From Vibrio sp. Y2-5 (lineage in GTDB: Bacteria; Pseudomonadota; Gammaproteobacteria; Enterobacterales; Vibrionaceae): 64,000 bases of DNA. Shown piece after piece: positions 19,420 to 29,413 of the stretch (positions are counted from its first letter, which is position 1; the number at the start of each line of letters is the position of its first letter). A program made the translations under genes and the position numbers. The stretch is taken from positions 248,001-312,000 of the forward strand of contig NZ_JACVEG010000001.1 in assembly GCF_014596725.1 (NCBI RefSeq), in the 5' to 3' direction. A model generated the notes under the pieces. It was not told where the DNA came from and did no database searches. It saw nothing but the letters and a program-made list of their open reading frames with translations.

Positions 19420-20847
19420 ATGACGGTTAAAACTCGTTTTGCCCCAAGTCCTACGGGCTATCTTCACGTTGGTGGTGCACGTACAGCACTTTACTCTTGG
19501 TTATACGCAAAAAGCCAAGGCGGTGAATTTGTTTTACGTATTGAAGACACTGACCTTGAACGTTCTACTCAAGCTGCAGTAGACGCGATTCTTGAAGGTA
19601 TGAGTTGGTTAGGTTTGGAATGGGATGAAGGTCCTTACTACCAAACAAAACGTTTTGATCGTTATAACGAAGTGGTCGATCAACTTCTAGCTCAAGACAA
19701 AGCTTACAAATGTTATGCGCCTAAAGAGCTTCTCGACGAGATCCGTGCTGAACAAGAAGCTAATAAAGAGATGGCTCGTTATGATGCGAACCACCCAAAA
19801 ATCAAAGCGGTAAATGAAGCGGCGAAAGAGGGTGATCCTTGCGTTATTCGTTTCCGTAACCCGAAAGAAGGCAGCGTAGTATTTGATGACCAGATCCGTG
19901 GCCGTATCGAAATTCGTAATGACCAACTTGATGATCTGATTATCCGTCGTACTGATGGTTCTCCAACTTACAACTTCTGTGTTGTGGTTGATGATATCGA
20001 CATGGGTATTACTCACGTTATTCGTGGTGAAGACCATATTAACAACACGCCTCGTCAAATTAACATTTACGAAGCGATTGGCGCGACAGTACCTACTTTT
20101 GCTCACTGTGCAATGATCCTCGGCGACGACGGAGCTAAGCTGTCTAAACGTCATGGTGCGGTATCGGTAATGCAGTACCGTGATGAAGGTTACTTGCCTG
20201 AAGCGTTGATCAACTACCTCGTACGTCTTGGTTGGGGCCATGGCGACCAAGAAATCTTCACTCAAGAAGAGATGATTAACTTGTTTAGTCTGAATGCGAT
20301 TTCTAAATCTGCATCAGCGTTTAATACTGATAAGCTACTTTGGTTGAACAACCACTACATCAAGTCTTCAGATCCTGAGTATGTGGCGAAGCACCTTGAA
20401 TGGCACTTCGACAACCAAGGTATCAACAAAGACAATGGTCCTGCATTAGCAGAGATCGTGACTCTTGTCGGCGAGCGTTGTCATACACTTGTTGAGCTTG
20501 CTCAACAAGCTCGTTACTTCTACGAAGATTTCTCTGAGTTTGAAGCAGGTGCAGCTAAGAAGCATCTACGCGGTGTAGCAAAAGAACCTCTTGCTCTTGC
20601 ACTAAGCAAACTTGAAGCTTTGACTGAGTGGACAACTGAAGCACTACACCAAGTGATTGAACAAGTATGTGCAGAACTTGAAATCGGTATGGGCAAAATT
20701 GGTATGCCTCTACGTGTAGCAGTCACTGGCGGCGGTCAATCTCCTTCTGTAGATGCAGTGATGCAGCTTATTGGTCAGGAGCGTGTAATTGCACGTATCA
20801 AGATGGCTCTAGCATTTATCGAAGAGCGTGAAGCGAACGCTCAGTAG
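19420..20847 (+). CDS. gltX: Glutamyl-tRNA synthetase
   Basis: It charges tRNA-Glu in the cytosol. The 475 residues are the usual size. The class I signatures are present: [18 protein letters not shown] (HIGH-type) and [12 protein letters not shown] (KMSKS-type). The C-terminal anticodon-binding helical domain is intact. It is monocistronic, bounded by the copA promoter region on the left and a terminator on the right. Confidence 0.97.
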   Translation: MTVKTRFAPSPTGYLHVGGARTALYSWLYAKSQGGEFVLRIEDTDLERSTQAAVDAILEGMSWLGLEWDEGPYYQTKRFDRYNEVVDQLLAQDKAYKCYAPKELLDEIRAEQEANKEMARYDANHPKIKAVNEAAKEGDPCVIRFRNPKEGSVVFDDQIRGRIEIRNDQLDDLIIRRTDGSPTYNFCVVVDDIDMGITHVIRGEDHINNTPRQINIYEAIGATVPTFAHCAMILGDDGAKLSKRHGAVSVMQYRDEGYLPEALINYLVRLGWGHGDQEIFTQEEMINLFSLNAISKSASAFNTDKLLWLNNHYIKSSDPEYVAKHLEWHFDNQGINKDNGPALAEIVTLVGERCHTLVELAQQARYFYEDFSEFEAGAAKKHLRGVAKEPLALALSKLEALTEWTTEALHQVIEQVCAELEIGMGKIGMPLRVAVTGGGQSPSVDAVMQLIGQERVIARIKMALAFIEEREANAQ

Positions 20848-20862
20848 TAACGGTTCATCCAC

Positions 20863-20893
20863 AAAACCACAGCATTATCGCTGTGGTTTTTTT
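20863..20893 (+). terminator. Terminator after gltX
   Basis: AAAACCACAG-CATTATCG-CTGTGGTTTT followed by further T residues. Confidence 0.88.
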
Positions 20894-21123
20894 ATGTCTG
20901 AAAAGTAGGGTTATTCATTATATTTCATGTTGTTATGCCCGTATTCTAAAGGGTTTATTTCGGTTAACAAAAATAATAAACTTGATCAATGTCACAGAGT
21001 GTTCCATTAATTATAGTGATATAGAATAGTGTTTCTTTAATTGAGAGAGTCGCATTCTGTGTACGAAAGAGTTTCATCAAGAAATTCAGAGATAAAAAAC
21101 GGTAACGTGTAGAAGGAAATAAC

Positions 21124-22101
21124 TTGAAAAAATTAGCCGTATTAATTTCAATGTCATTGGCAGTAGGTTCAACTGCAGCGTTAGCAGAGGTATACGTCGG
21201 CGGTAAAATCGGAACGTCTTGGTTGGATGATGCCTGTTTAGCGGGCGATGTGTGTGATGATGATGGAGGCGTCACTTTAGGTGGTTATTTAGGTTACCAA
21301 GCTTACGATTGGCTGTCGTTTGAACTGGGATATGATTACCTAGGTAAATTTTCGGGTACGGGATTAGATGATGACTCCGTGACTGCAATTACTCTGGCAC
21401 CACGGTTTAGCTTGCCACTCAATGATGATGTCGCTTTGTATTTGAAAGCTGGTGGCGCTTATGCTGAATATGGTTCAAAAGACGATTTTTCTTACTTGGG
21501 CGCCGCGGGTGTTGAGTTGAAGCCTCTGGATCAAGTTTCCATTCGTTTGGAATATCAGGCGATCACTGATATCAATAATGACTATATTCGAGCACAAGCG
21601 AACACTATTACACTAGGTTTTACTTATAAGTTTGGTCATAGTAAAACGACCGAAGCAGCCCCTGTCGCGGTCGTTGAAGAACCGATGGTTGAAGAAGTTG
21701 TAGAGCAACCTGCAGAGCCAAAAGTGGTTAAAAAGTCTTTTACTGCTAAAAGCTTAGATGGGCATAGTTTTGCTCATGATAGTAGTGAATTAACGGAAGA
21801 GGCGAATAACCAATTAGATAATCTAATTGAATTTATGAAAGAATATCCTGAATCAAACGTTGAAATTTCAGGATATACGGACTCTTCAGGCAGCGCTGCT
21901 TACAACCAGACGCTTTCAGAAAAACGCGCTCAAGCCGCTGCTGATGCGATTATTGCGAAGGGCATCGATGAGTCGAGGATCACGGTAAAAGGTGAAGGCG
22001 AAGAAAACCCTATTGCTTCTAATCAAACGCCAGAAGGACGTGAAAAAAACCGCAGAGTTGAGTTTTATATCCCCGAGTTTGAACATCAAGTCTCAGAGTA
22101 A
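21124..22101 (+). CDS. ompA: OmpA-family outer membrane protein
   Basis: This 325-residue protein starts at TTG with AAGGAAAT immediately upstream. The signal peptide is KKLAVLISMSLAVGSTAALA. An eight-strand beta-barrel (residues ~22-175) is followed by a Pro/Val/Glu-rich hinge and a C-terminal OmpA peptidoglycan-binding domain. That domain has ISGYTDSSGSAAYNQTLSEK and EGREKNRRVEF. The location after gltX matches the ompA locus of V. cholerae. The gene symbol is assigned by that synteny and carries some uncertainty. Confidence 0.87.
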   Translation: MKKLAVLISMSLAVGSTAALAEVYVGGKIGTSWLDDACLAGDVCDDDGGVTLGGYLGYQAYDWLSFELGYDYLGKFSGTGLDDDSVTAITLAPRFSLPLNDDVALYLKAGGAYAEYGSKDDFSYLGAAGVELKPLDQVSIRLEYQAITDINNDYIRAQANTITLGFTYKFGHSKTTEAAPVAVVEEPMVEEVVEQPAEPKVVKKSFTAKSLDGHSFAHDSSELTEEANNQLDNLIEFMKEYPESNVEISGYTDSSGSAAYNQTLSEKRAQAAADAIIAKGIDESRITVKGEGEENPIASNQTPEGREKNRRVEFYIPEFEHQVSE

Positions 22102-22124
22102 TCTTTGAATTAACGACTAGAGAT

Positions 22125-22157
22125 GAATCGGAAATCATTCGTGATTTCCGATTATTT
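22125..22157 (+). terminator. Terminator after the OmpA-like gene
   Basis: An 11-bp stem ATCGGAAATCA/TGATTTCCGAT closes a TTCG loop, followed by a T-rich tail (TATTTT). Confidence 0.78.
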
Positions 22158-22183
22158 TGCTGCCATGAAAGAGTTCAAGGCAG

Positions 22184-22690
22184 CTACTTTAAGTCGATGC
22201 TGCTTAAGCGCCCCATATAAATAAGAATATCTAAACAGTCTTTATGAGCTTCTAGCAGTGCCTTTTTTGTTTTGGTATACGCGGCGAGTTTACCGTGTTT
22301 ATTGATAGAGCAAACGACGCTCTTAAAGGTACATTTGCCTTTATTGTCGTAATCACGCCAAGCAGCAATATAACAAGCATCTCGGCTATCGGGGTTATCG
22401 CTTGTTGGGCGAGGTTTGTAGATAATTTTAGGCTCTAAGCTATGAGGTAAACGCGTCATCAGGTACGGGTCTTTTAATATACGTCGCCAGTGCTTGCCCC
22501 ACATTTCTCTGCCTAATTCGTTTCTCAGCTTAATCGCTTTTTTCAGCCCTTTTGTTTCTCCTAGGCGTATGTAACCGACCGATCTGTGAAGAACACTATC
22601 ATCGGGGGTATGAATATGAATCTTGTAAGCCGTTTTAGCTTTAGAGATAAATCGGTGGCCAGTATTGGTTTCTAGGTTACTTTTCTTCAT
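22184..22690 (-). CDS. Vibrio-type small protein with possible AP2-like fold, function unknown
   Basis: This is a 168-residue basic protein without signal peptide or membrane segment. The middle part GYIRLGETKGLKKAIKLRNE, then LGREMWGKHW, resembles the shape of AP2-like DNA-binding domains (basic beta strands followed by an amphipathic helix), but this is only a pattern impression. Similar proteins occur in several copies in Vibrio genomes and have been given unreliable transporter names. No catalytic motif is visible. It is flanked by the OmpA-like gene and a 523-bp gap. Confidence 0.6.
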   Translation of the reverse strand: MKKSNLETNTGHRFISKAKTAYKIHIHTPDDSVLHRSVGYIRLGETKGLKKAIKLRNELGREMWGKHWRRILKDPYLMTRLPHSLEPKIIYKPRPTSDNPDSRDACYIAAWRDYDNKGKCTFKSVVCSINKHGKLAAYTKTKKALLEAHKDCLDILIYMGRLSSIDLK

Positions 22691-23213
22691 AGGCTAGGGG
22701 TTTCCCTTACAGCTTGATGGGTTCTAGATGGCGATTCTTGTCCCAAATTCAGCACTTAGACGTGCCGAAAGTAAGAAGAGTTTAGCGATCACCTAGAAGC
22801 AGCAAGAGTCTTAGGGTTATCAATATTTTTATTAATAGTAATTTTAGATGAAATCCCGAATAACGAGAATAAACAGTCTAGTTGAATGTTAATTTTTTAT
22901 ATCAAAATTGAGTAAAGATTCTGCGAGATAAACATTTACACGTTTATCTCGAAAGAGTTTTCATAGATGCCTAATTAACCATGTTGTTCAATATGCGATC
23001 TGATGGAATGTAGATAATGTAACAGCTATGCACCGAGGTGAATGTTTGTCACATTTTGCCATATTTGCCATACCGAATACCTTCTCGTAACTATATTGTT
23101 AATATTGTGTATCTTGTCATTAACCTTTGTTTGTTGGGCTTTAGAGCAAGAGATATACAACTCTATATATCTATTTTAATAATAAAAATGAGCAAGTAAG
23201 GACGCAATTGGCT
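22691..23213. other. Intergenic region upstream of the PAS chemoreceptor
   Basis: This AT-rich 523-bp stretch has no supportable gene. It contains a ten-bp perfect inverted repeat at 22924-22951 and probably the chemoreceptor promoter, which I could not place. Confidence 0.5.
22924..22951. repeat. Perfect inverted repeat, 10-bp arms
   Basis: CGAGATAAAC and GTTTATCTCG are separated by eight bases. It lacks a T tract, so it is either a protein site or an RNA hairpin rather than a standard terminator. Confidence 0.65.
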
Positions 23214-24749
23214 ATGTCTACTCATAAAGGAAAAGAAGTGACCTTCTCCCAATCGGAGTTTTTGGTCTCAACAACGGATACAAACAGTATCATCACTTAT
23301 GCTAATGATGAGTTCTGCCGTGTGGCGGGTTTTACCGCTCAAGAACTGATTGGCAAACCTCACAACATTGTTCGACATCCTGACATGCCTAAAGCGGCTT
23401 TTGCAGATATGTGGGGGCAGCTAAAAAAAGGTAACAGTTGGCGAGGGATGGTCAAAAACCGTTGTAAGAATGGAGACTACTACTGGGTTGATGCATTCGT
23501 AACACCCATCTACGACAAAGACAAAATCATTGGCTACCAGTCTGTCAGACATTGTCCGTCACGCAAAGATATTGCCTCTGCGGAGCAGTTATATAAGCGT
23601 ATTAATAATGGAAAGAAACCCTTCCCAGTCACAGAACATATTTTATTTCAGAGAATCGCCGCTGCGATAGTCGCAATAGCTTTGTTGGGCAGCGCTTATT
23701 GGATAGCAGGATTGACGATGTTTGCATTAATTTTGGCATCACTCGTTATTTTCAGTGGTTTGTTTTTTGACGAAATTTTCAAATTGCCTGCTTTGATGCA
23801 AAAACAATCTGATACGGTAAACAGCCCTTCCAGAGTCGTTTTTTGCGGTACAGGATTAAGTGGCAAAGTGGCCTATAACGTCGATATTCAATTAGCCAAA
23901 ATTAGAACAATCTTGGGAAGAAGCTCGGATTCAGGTAAGGCATTAGTGGGCATTTCTGAGCAGTTAAAATCTACCAGCGAATCGTCCTTAGAAAGCTTGA
24001 AAGCGGAGAGTGAACTTTTGGAGCAGCTTTCAACAGCGGCTACCCAAATGAATGCATCAATACAAGAGGTAAATAACGCCACTTTAGATACTCGAGAATT
24101 CGTCAGAGAAGTGAAATCTAAGTGCAGTAACGCCGCTGAAACACTCTCTAGAAATGGAAAAAACCTAAACGAGTTGTCCGACGATATTGGAGCTGCCGCT
24201 CAAAGTTTGCTTCAGTTAGTAGAAGATACCAACAAAATTTCAGGTGTGATGGCAGAAATTCAGGGTATTGCTGATCAAACTAACTTGTTGGCATTAAACG
24301 CGGCAATTGAGGCGGCAAGGGCTGGCGAACAAGGTCGAGGCTTTGCTGTTGTTGCTGATGAAGTTCGCACACTCGCGGGCAGAACGCAGATTGCGACACA
24401 GAATATTCAGAGTTCAGTAACCAATCTTCAAAGCTCAATGCAGACGTGGCAAAAGTCGATGATGACTAATCAAGATAAGTCACAAAGTTGTAATAGTGAG
24501 GCTCATACTGTTGAGGATATCATGTCCAGTGTCATTGATATGATGTCGTTACTTGAGGATAAATCTATTCAGATTGCTACTGCGATGGAAGAACAAAGTG
24601 CGGTGACTTCTGAGATAAGTCAAAACGTTCATCATATTCAAGCTGTATCTAACAAGAACGTATCTCTGGTTGGTCAAGCGAGTGAGAATGCTTGTGAAGC
24701 ACATTTAAGCGCTAACAATATTAATGCGTTAAGTTGTAACTTCCGATAG
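23214..24749 (+). CDS. PAS-domain methyl-accepting chemotaxis protein (Aer-like)
   Basis: This 511-residue receptor has an N-terminal cytoplasmic PAS domain ([35 protein letters not shown]). A hydrophobic hairpin follows at about residues 145-185 ([19 protein letters not shown] and following). The signalling domain carries the conserved tip [20 protein letters not shown]. No periplasmic domain is present, as in Aer, so redox or oxygen sensing through a PAS cofactor is inferred. The ATG at 23214 is preferred over a TTG two codons earlier because AAGGAC is better spaced. Confidence 0.9.
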   Translation: MSTHKGKEVTFSQSEFLVSTTDTNSIITYANDEFCRVAGFTAQELIGKPHNIVRHPDMPKAAFADMWGQLKKGNSWRGMVKNRCKNGDYYWVDAFVTPIYDKDKIIGYQSVRHCPSRKDIASAEQLYKRINNGKKPFPVTEHILFQRIAAAIVAIALLGSAYWIAGLTMFALILASLVIFSGLFFDEIFKLPALMQKQSDTVNSPSRVVFCGTGLSGKVAYNVDIQLAKIRTILGRSSDSGKALVGISEQLKSTSESSLESLKAESELLEQLSTAATQMNASIQEVNNATLDTREFVREVKSKCSNAAETLSRNGKNLNELSDDIGAAAQSLLQLVEDTNKISGVMAEIQGIADQTNLLALNAAIEAARAGEQGRGFAVVADEVRTLAGRTQIATQNIQSSVTNLQSSMQTWQKSMMTNQDKSQSCNSEAHTVEDIMSSVIDMMSLLEDKSIQIATAMEEQSAVTSEISQNVHHIQAVSNKNVSLVGQASENACEAHLSANNINALSCNFR

Positions 24750-24776
24750 TTATAACCCTTGTCAATCTCTTACATA

Positions 24777-24809
24777 CAAAAGACTAACGGCGCTAGGTTA
24801 GTCTTTTGT
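24777..24809. terminator. Bidirectional terminator
   Basis: The 13-bp stem ACAAAAGACTAAC/GTTAGTCTTTTGT lies between the chemoreceptor and the convergent acetyltransferase. Confidence 0.82.
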
Positions 24810-24835
24810 ATCTCTAAACAAAGAGTTGTGAAAAG

Positions 24836-25366
24836 TTAAAGTGTTTTAAGCATGCAGATTTCGCAACTGCCATGTCCGGTGTTACCGATACTTCCCTCTA
24901 TATGTTCAAAACCCATTTGTTCATATAAAGAAACCGCGGAGCTCAATTCTTCGAGGGTTTCTAAATAGCAGTACTTGTACCCGAATTCTCTTGCCTTTTT
25001 AATCGATAAATCAATTAAACATCTTCCGAGACCAATACCGAGCACGGATTTATCCAAATACAGTTTTTGCATTTCGCCATACTCTTCACTCGCTCCTAAT
25101 AGCTGAGCGATACCTACACCGCCGACTACGTGATCATTAAGTGTTGCTACCCAGTAACCGGATTTTTCTGAGGTATAGGCGTTACTCAGACTGGCTAAAG
25201 CTGGATCGTGTAAGCTTACGCCTTCTAGATGGTCAATTTTATTGTCTATGAAACTATTACGAATGACCTCAGCAATGGCGTTATTGTCTTCAGGCGTGAT
25301 AGGCCTTATTGTGATGTCTAGACCACGAAGTGAAATGCGAAGATGTTCTGCCTCTTGCTCATTCAT
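24836..25366 (-). CDS. GNAT family N-acetyltransferase
   Basis: This 176-residue protein has the GNAT fold. The acetyl-CoA pyrophosphate loop is LDKSVLGIGLGRCLIDLSI, and the following strand-helix has YCYLETLEELSSAVSLYEQM with the GFEHIEGS end. The acceptor substrate cannot be told from sequence. It is monocistronic and convergent with the chemoreceptor gene. Confidence 0.85.
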   Translation of the reverse strand: MNEQEAEHLRISLRGLDITIRPITPEDNNAIAEVIRNSFIDNKIDHLEGVSLHDPALASLSNAYTSEKSGYWVATLNDHVVGGVGIAQLLGASEEYGEMQKLYLDKSVLGIGLGRCLIDLSIKKAREFGYKYCYLETLEELSSAVSLYEQMGFEHIEGSIGNTGHGSCEICMLKTL

Positions 25367-25724
25367 TTTTATAATTCCTTTGATGTTTCTGGTATCCCAT
25401 CATCATATAAACAAAGAAATTTTAAGCAATCACTTCTGAACTCAAATCATTGACATGAACTGAATCTATTTATGAGTATCGTTTGGTGATTATTTCACTT
25501 ACTTCATGTTTTTATCAAAAATGAGAATTATTTCTTGCATTAATGCGGTGTATTCGTTACTTGTCACATTGTGTAAGCCATTGTTACACTTACAATACGT
25601 AATCTTAATTAGTTTTAGCTAATTTATTAAGTTCTAATTAAGTGAGTGAGATCATATTTATGGACAAATTGACCTTAGTTAGCAGAATTGATTTTTGCTT
25701 TTTTAAGGAAAGCAGAGAGCTAAA
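25367..25724. other. AT-rich intergenic region before the EAL gene
   Basis: This 358-bp divergent control region has many A/T runs. No site could be assigned with confidence; a weak Fur-like stretch near 25524 was not strong enough to call. Confidence 0.45.
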
Positions 25725-27200
25725 ATGAACCCTGAAAAAACAATAAAACATTATATTTATGTTTTTGGTTTAATAATAATTTTGCTATTTCTACTTGCTA
25801 AGTATTACCGAGACTCAATTGGTGTTGTTGACCGAGTTTCTGCTGGAATAAGCGAAATCGTTCTAGAAAACATAAAGTATTATGAAGATGAAATTAGTAG
25901 AACACTGCCAATTGACAATTGCTCGGATTTTCTAAATAAACATGCAAAACTTCTATTACTTGATCGAAATGTGAGAAGCTTAAATATAACTGACCATAGT
26001 CGGATTGTTTGTTCATCTATTGCTATGTTAAACGGTGTTAACACAAAAATTAGAGAGGAAAAATCTGGGAATGTGAGATTGTTTTATGTTCCTAAAACAC
26101 CTTACAGTGAGTCTTTGGAGAAAAAAAGTGTAGGGGCTTTTTTACTTAAAATATCTTACAGCCCTACGTACAGTACAATGATTGCTTTATATCCTGAATC
26201 ACTAACCGAAATAATAGATGATTACGATGAATATGATGTATATGTCAGTTTTGAAAATGCTGCTATATATAAAAATAAATTAGTTGAAGAAAAAAATAGG
26301 CTGATTGGTAGTCTTTATAAAGTTGATTTCAATATAATGCTATCCTCGTTTTTTAAATATGTAATGATGCACCACAGTTTTAGTATCATATTTTGGACGG
26401 TTTTTTATTTTTTGTTGTTAAATATAAAAGTTCCATTTTTTGAGAAGTTTACAATTAGATATTGGAATATTAATAAAGCTATTAAACGATCCGAATTTCA
26501 TCCTTACCTTCAGCCTATATTAGACATCAATGGAACGTTAACTGGCGCAGAGGTACTTGCTCGTTGGGTTCACCCCAAAAAAGGTGTCATTTCACCTGTT
26601 TGTTTTATTGATGAAGTAGAAGCAAACGGAAAAATAACAGAGATAACTAGAATATTAATGAAAAAATGCTCTACCCATTTGCACGATGTAGAGTTCATGA
26701 GAAAGGGCGATTTTTATTTAGGGTTTAATGTGTGTGCAATTCAATTTGACTCTAAAAATTTGTATGAAGATGTCGTCCGGTTACAAAATGAGTTATCTTC
26801 AAAACCTATAAAGATAGTGTTGGAAATCACTGAAAGAAAAGAATTTGAGAACGAAGTTTTCATCTCTTATATAAACAGGTTGAAAGATAGAGATATTAAA
26901 ATTGCTCTTGATGACTTTGGCACAGGTCATTGTTCTATGAAATATTTGATTAATTCAAATGTTGATATTATTAAGATTGACCGAACGTTTGTGAATACTA
27001 TTTCAGAAGGGCCAAACACTCATGTGTTAGATGCAATTATTAACTTAGCTAAAACTACAGAAATAGGTATTTTAGCTGAAGGTATTGAAAACCAAGAACA
27101 ATTTGACTATTTATATTCCAAGAATGTAACTCGTTATCAAGGTTTCTATTTCGACAAACCAATGCCCATTGAAGAGTTTGTTAAAAAATATTTTTCATAA
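25725..27200 (+). CDS. CSS-motif cyclic di-GMP phosphodiesterase (EAL domain)
   Basis: This 491-residue inner-membrane protein probably hydrolyses c-di-GMP to pGpG. TM1 is at residues ~8-26. A periplasmic CSS domain carries Cys66 and Cys96 in VCSSI. TM2 is at ~208-232 and the EAL domain at ~250-488. Catalytic positions look intact: EVLARW (EVL in place of EAL), FNVCAIQF (Asn), LEITERKEF (Glu), ALDDFGTGHCS (Asp-Asp), IKIDRTFV (Lys) and AEGIEN (Glu). CSS-EAL enzymes are known to be gated by periplasmic disulfide state. Its codons are noticeably more A/T-rich than those of neighbouring genes, a possible sign of transfer. Confidence 0.9.
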   Translation: MNPEKTIKHYIYVFGLIIILLFLLAKYYRDSIGVVDRVSAGISEIVLENIKYYEDEISRTLPIDNCSDFLNKHAKLLLLDRNVRSLNITDHSRIVCSSIAMLNGVNTKIREEKSGNVRLFYVPKTPYSESLEKKSVGAFLLKISYSPTYSTMIALYPESLTEIIDDYDEYDVYVSFENAAIYKNKLVEEKNRLIGSLYKVDFNIMLSSFFKYVMMHHSFSIIFWTVFYFLLLNIKVPFFEKFTIRYWNINKAIKRSEFHPYLQPILDINGTLTGAEVLARWVHPKKGVISPVCFIDEVEANGKITEITRILMKKCSTHLHDVEFMRKGDFYLGFNVCAIQFDSKNLYEDVVRLQNELSSKPIKIVLEITERKEFENEVFISYINRLKDRDIKIALDDFGTGHCSMKYLINSNVDIIKIDRTFVNTISEGPNTHVLDAIINLAKTTEIGILAEGIENQEQFDYLYSKNVTRYQGFYFDKPMPIEEFVKKYFS

Positions 27201-27300
27201 CATCATCTAATCAGTTGTTTGAGATAACGATTACAGACTCAATGCAGACGTGATTGAAAATTAATTGGAAATAGATGCGCTCTATATGTGGACATAAACA

Positions 27301-27340
27301 AAAACGCCTTAGCTTGAATGTTAGCTAAGGCGTTGTTTTA
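27301..27340. terminator. Bidirectional terminator after EAL gene and tRNA-Arg
   Basis: The 12-bp stem AACGCCTTAGCT/AGCTAAGGCGTT has A/T flanks on both sides. It lies just after the tRNA 3' end on the minus strand. Confidence 0.85.
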
Positions 27341-27342
27341 TT

Positions 27343-27419
27343 TGGCGCTCCCGACAGGATTCGAACCTGAGACCTGCCCCTTAGGAGGGGGCCGCGCTAT
27401 CCAGCTGTGCCACGGGAGC
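27343..27419 (-). tRNA. tRNA-Arg (CCT)
   Basis: This 77-nt gene has acceptor GCTCCCG/CGGGAGC with encoded CCA. The anticodon loop CTCCTAA gives CCT. The T loop GGTTCGAATCC is normal. Confidence 0.95.
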
Positions 27420-27472
27420 AGGGCTCCTATATTACTCAATTATTTGAATAAGTTAACCACTGATAAACACTT

Positions 27473-28606
27473 TTAGTACTGTTTGTGCATAACGTCGCCA
27501 ATTTGCACGCTCGATAGCAGCTCTGGCTGATCAATCATCAGCTCAGCGTCGTTTTCATAAACACGTGATACCGTCAAAGTGATATCACTTTGGGTAACTT
27601 TATTACGTGGCAAACCTTTTTGATCAATGAATGCGCCTGTGTGCCATAGTTGTAGTTTATCGCCTTCTTGAACGCCGTGAATTCTGCCTAAATCCATGGT
27701 TATTGTGTTGCCAAATTTAGCGACCACTTCTGGTAGAGTAATTTTGCACGAAATTTCAGACTCTAAGTCCAACATTATGTTTCGGCTTACTCTAAGTAGC
27801 ATATCGCCATAAGTAGAAGCCCAGAAGCGTGCGCTTCGTGTATCGATTTGGCTGGTTTTGGCAAAAGGCCAACGGGCGACTTCACGGTAGTTATGTTTAA
27901 ATACTTCACTGCCTGTTTTGCCATCGAATACTTTCATTTCTAAGGCAAACTGACGGTTAATGACATCGTCCTGTAGGAGTTTCTGCTCGATGGTTGCAGT
28001 AAGGTCCGTAATTACGCCGCCAATGATGTACTGTGCACCAGTATCTTGGGCAATCATTTTGATGCGCTCAGGATTACGTGCGTTGATGTCATAATTAGTG
28101 GTTCCTACAGAGACAAAACTTCCTGACTCCTGACCGATTTGTCGGTTTACCACTTCGGCAAAATCATCCCCCAAACTATAAATTTGTCCCATTACCGCTT
28201 GTTGAGGTGATGCTAAATCAATATTGCCGACTAAGAAGGTCTTTTTATATTGGTTCTGCTGGCAACCTGCTGCCGATGGGTAGATGTCAATGCGTGCGCG
28301 GACACTCATTACATCGTTTCGAGAACTTGTCTGCTCAATCAGAATGTACCTTACTTCGTGGTTTGAAAACTGGTATTCGGTGCGTTCTGATTGTAATAGC
28401 GGCATTAAGTTGCTGATACTGCCAATATCTGCCCCGGCAAATTTTACCGCCTTATAAATGGCGTTTTCTAATGCGTGGAGCCGAGCGGCACTTTCTGTCG
28501 AAACAACAGCGGCAGTACCTGTCACTTCATACCATTCAGCGTAAGCTTTGGGTACGCTGAGTGTCGCTGAAAGTATTGAAATTAAACAATAAATAATTTT
28601 TTTCAT
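27473..28606 (-). CDS. flgT: Flagellar H-ring protein FlgT
   Basis: This is a periplasmic component of the H ring of the sodium-driven polar flagellum, needed for ring assembly around the LP ring and for motor attachment. It is 377 residues long with signal peptide IIYCLISILSATLSVPKAYA. The mature start EWYEVTGTAAV and the following Ala-rich helix match Vibrio FlgT. The C-terminal domain ends VQIGDVMHKQY. It is divergent from flgOP and is preceded by a sigma-54-type promoter. Confidence 0.93.
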   Translation of the reverse strand: MKKIIYCLISILSATLSVPKAYAEWYEVTGTAAVVSTESAARLHALENAIYKAVKFAGADIGSISNLMPLLQSERTEYQFSNHEVRYILIEQTSSRNDVMSVRARIDIYPSAAGCQQNQYKKTFLVGNIDLASPQQAVMGQIYSLGDDFAEVVNRQIGQESGSFVSVGTTNYDINARNPERIKMIAQDTGAQYIIGGVITDLTATIEQKLLQDDVINRQFALEMKVFDGKTGSEVFKHNYREVARWPFAKTSQIDTRSARFWASTYGDMLLRVSRNIMLDLESEISCKITLPEVVAKFGNTITMDLGRIHGVQEGDKLQLWHTGAFIDQKGLPRNKVTQSDITLTVSRVYENDAELMIDQPELLSSVQIGDVMHKQY

Positions 28607-28694
28607 TATGAGTTACCAGTTAGGTATAAATTTTGCTTCTTAATTCGTAGCTGATGTAGGTATCGCGTTTCTGAATAGTAGACGAATTTAGAAA

Positions 28695-28710
28695 AGCAAA
28701 GAGTGTTCCA
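28695..28710 (-). promoter_or_regulatory. Sigma-54 promoter of flgT
   Basis: The minus strand reads TGGAACACTCTTTGCT, with GG and GC ten bases apart as sigma-54 requires. It lies 89 bp before the flgT start. Confidence 0.72.
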
Positions 28711-28768
28711 GTTTCATCAGTGAGAGTGAAATGGAACCGATGCCTTAGTATATCTGGAGATGAAGAGA

Positions 28769-29404
28769 ATGAAAAAATGGCTTCCTTTAGTGCCAGCAGT
28801 TTTTTTGACTGCATGCGCCTATGCCCCGATTTATAACGGAAAAGAGCCGTACTCTGGTTCACAATTTATGTTGATGGAGAGCCCAAGACATACTTTGGAT
28901 TTCTTCGTAGAGAGTATGACTGAAGATTTAATGATATCGAATACGAGTATTACTGCACGTAATGCTATTGCTGTGACCTCATTTGTTGATCTACAAAATA
29001 TGGATACAACAAACTGGTTGGGAAATTCGGTATCTGAAGGGTTTATTTACCAGTTCCAACGCCGTGGTTTCAAGGTTGTTGACTACAAAACTACTGGTAC
29101 GATTCAAGTCACGCAGCAAGGCGATTTTGCTTTTAGCCGTGACTGGAAAGACTTAGCTCAAGAGCAAGAAATCCAATATGTGTTAACTGGCACTATGCTT
29201 CGTCAAGATGGTGGCGTTCTTGTAAATGCTCGTGTTGTTGGTTTGCAATCTCGTATTGTGGTGGCGACTGCGCAAGGCTTCCTACCTGCTGATCGTATTG
29301 GTAGAGATTTAGATACCCTGAACAGTATGCGTACTCAAGATGGTGTTCTCATTCGTTCTGATCCAACGATGAAGCAACCTTATACAGTCATTCTGCGTCC
29401 ATAG
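28769..29404 (+). CDS. flgO: Flagellar outer-membrane lipoprotein FlgO
   Basis: FlgO is needed for normal flagellar stability and motility in Vibrio, associated with the outer membrane near the H ring. The start MKKWLPLVPAVF is chosen for its GGAG spacing; another ATG lies nine bases earlier. The lipobox is VFLTAC. The mature part resembles the FlgO domain, with NAIAVTSFVDLQNMDTTNWL and YVLTGTMLRQDGGVLVNARV. flgP follows 9 bp later. Confidence 0.92.
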   Translation: MKKWLPLVPAVFLTACAYAPIYNGKEPYSGSQFMLMESPRHTLDFFVESMTEDLMISNTSITARNAIAVTSFVDLQNMDTTNWLGNSVSEGFIYQFQRRGFKVVDYKTTGTIQVTQQGDFAFSRDWKDLAQEQEIQYVLTGTMLRQDGGVLVNARVVGLQSRIVVATAQGFLPADRIGRDLDTLNSMRTQDGVLIRSDPTMKQPYTVILRP

Positions 29405-29413
29405 GAGTTTATG

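Noticed and set aside
19687..20265. 192-codon open frame antisense to gltX
   Set aside because: It lies wholly inside the well-supported gltX gene and has no recognisable motif.
22691..23213. Cyclic di-GMP riboswitch before the chemoreceptor
   Set aside because: The conserved GEMM core bases were not found.
25520..25540. Fur-box-like stretch (AATGAGAATTATTT)
   Set aside because: Only about 11 of 19 positions match the consensus in AT-rich DNA, so it is not distinguishable from chance.
28730..28750. Sigma-54 site for flgO (TGGAACCGATGCC)
   Set aside because: The GG to GC distance is too short.
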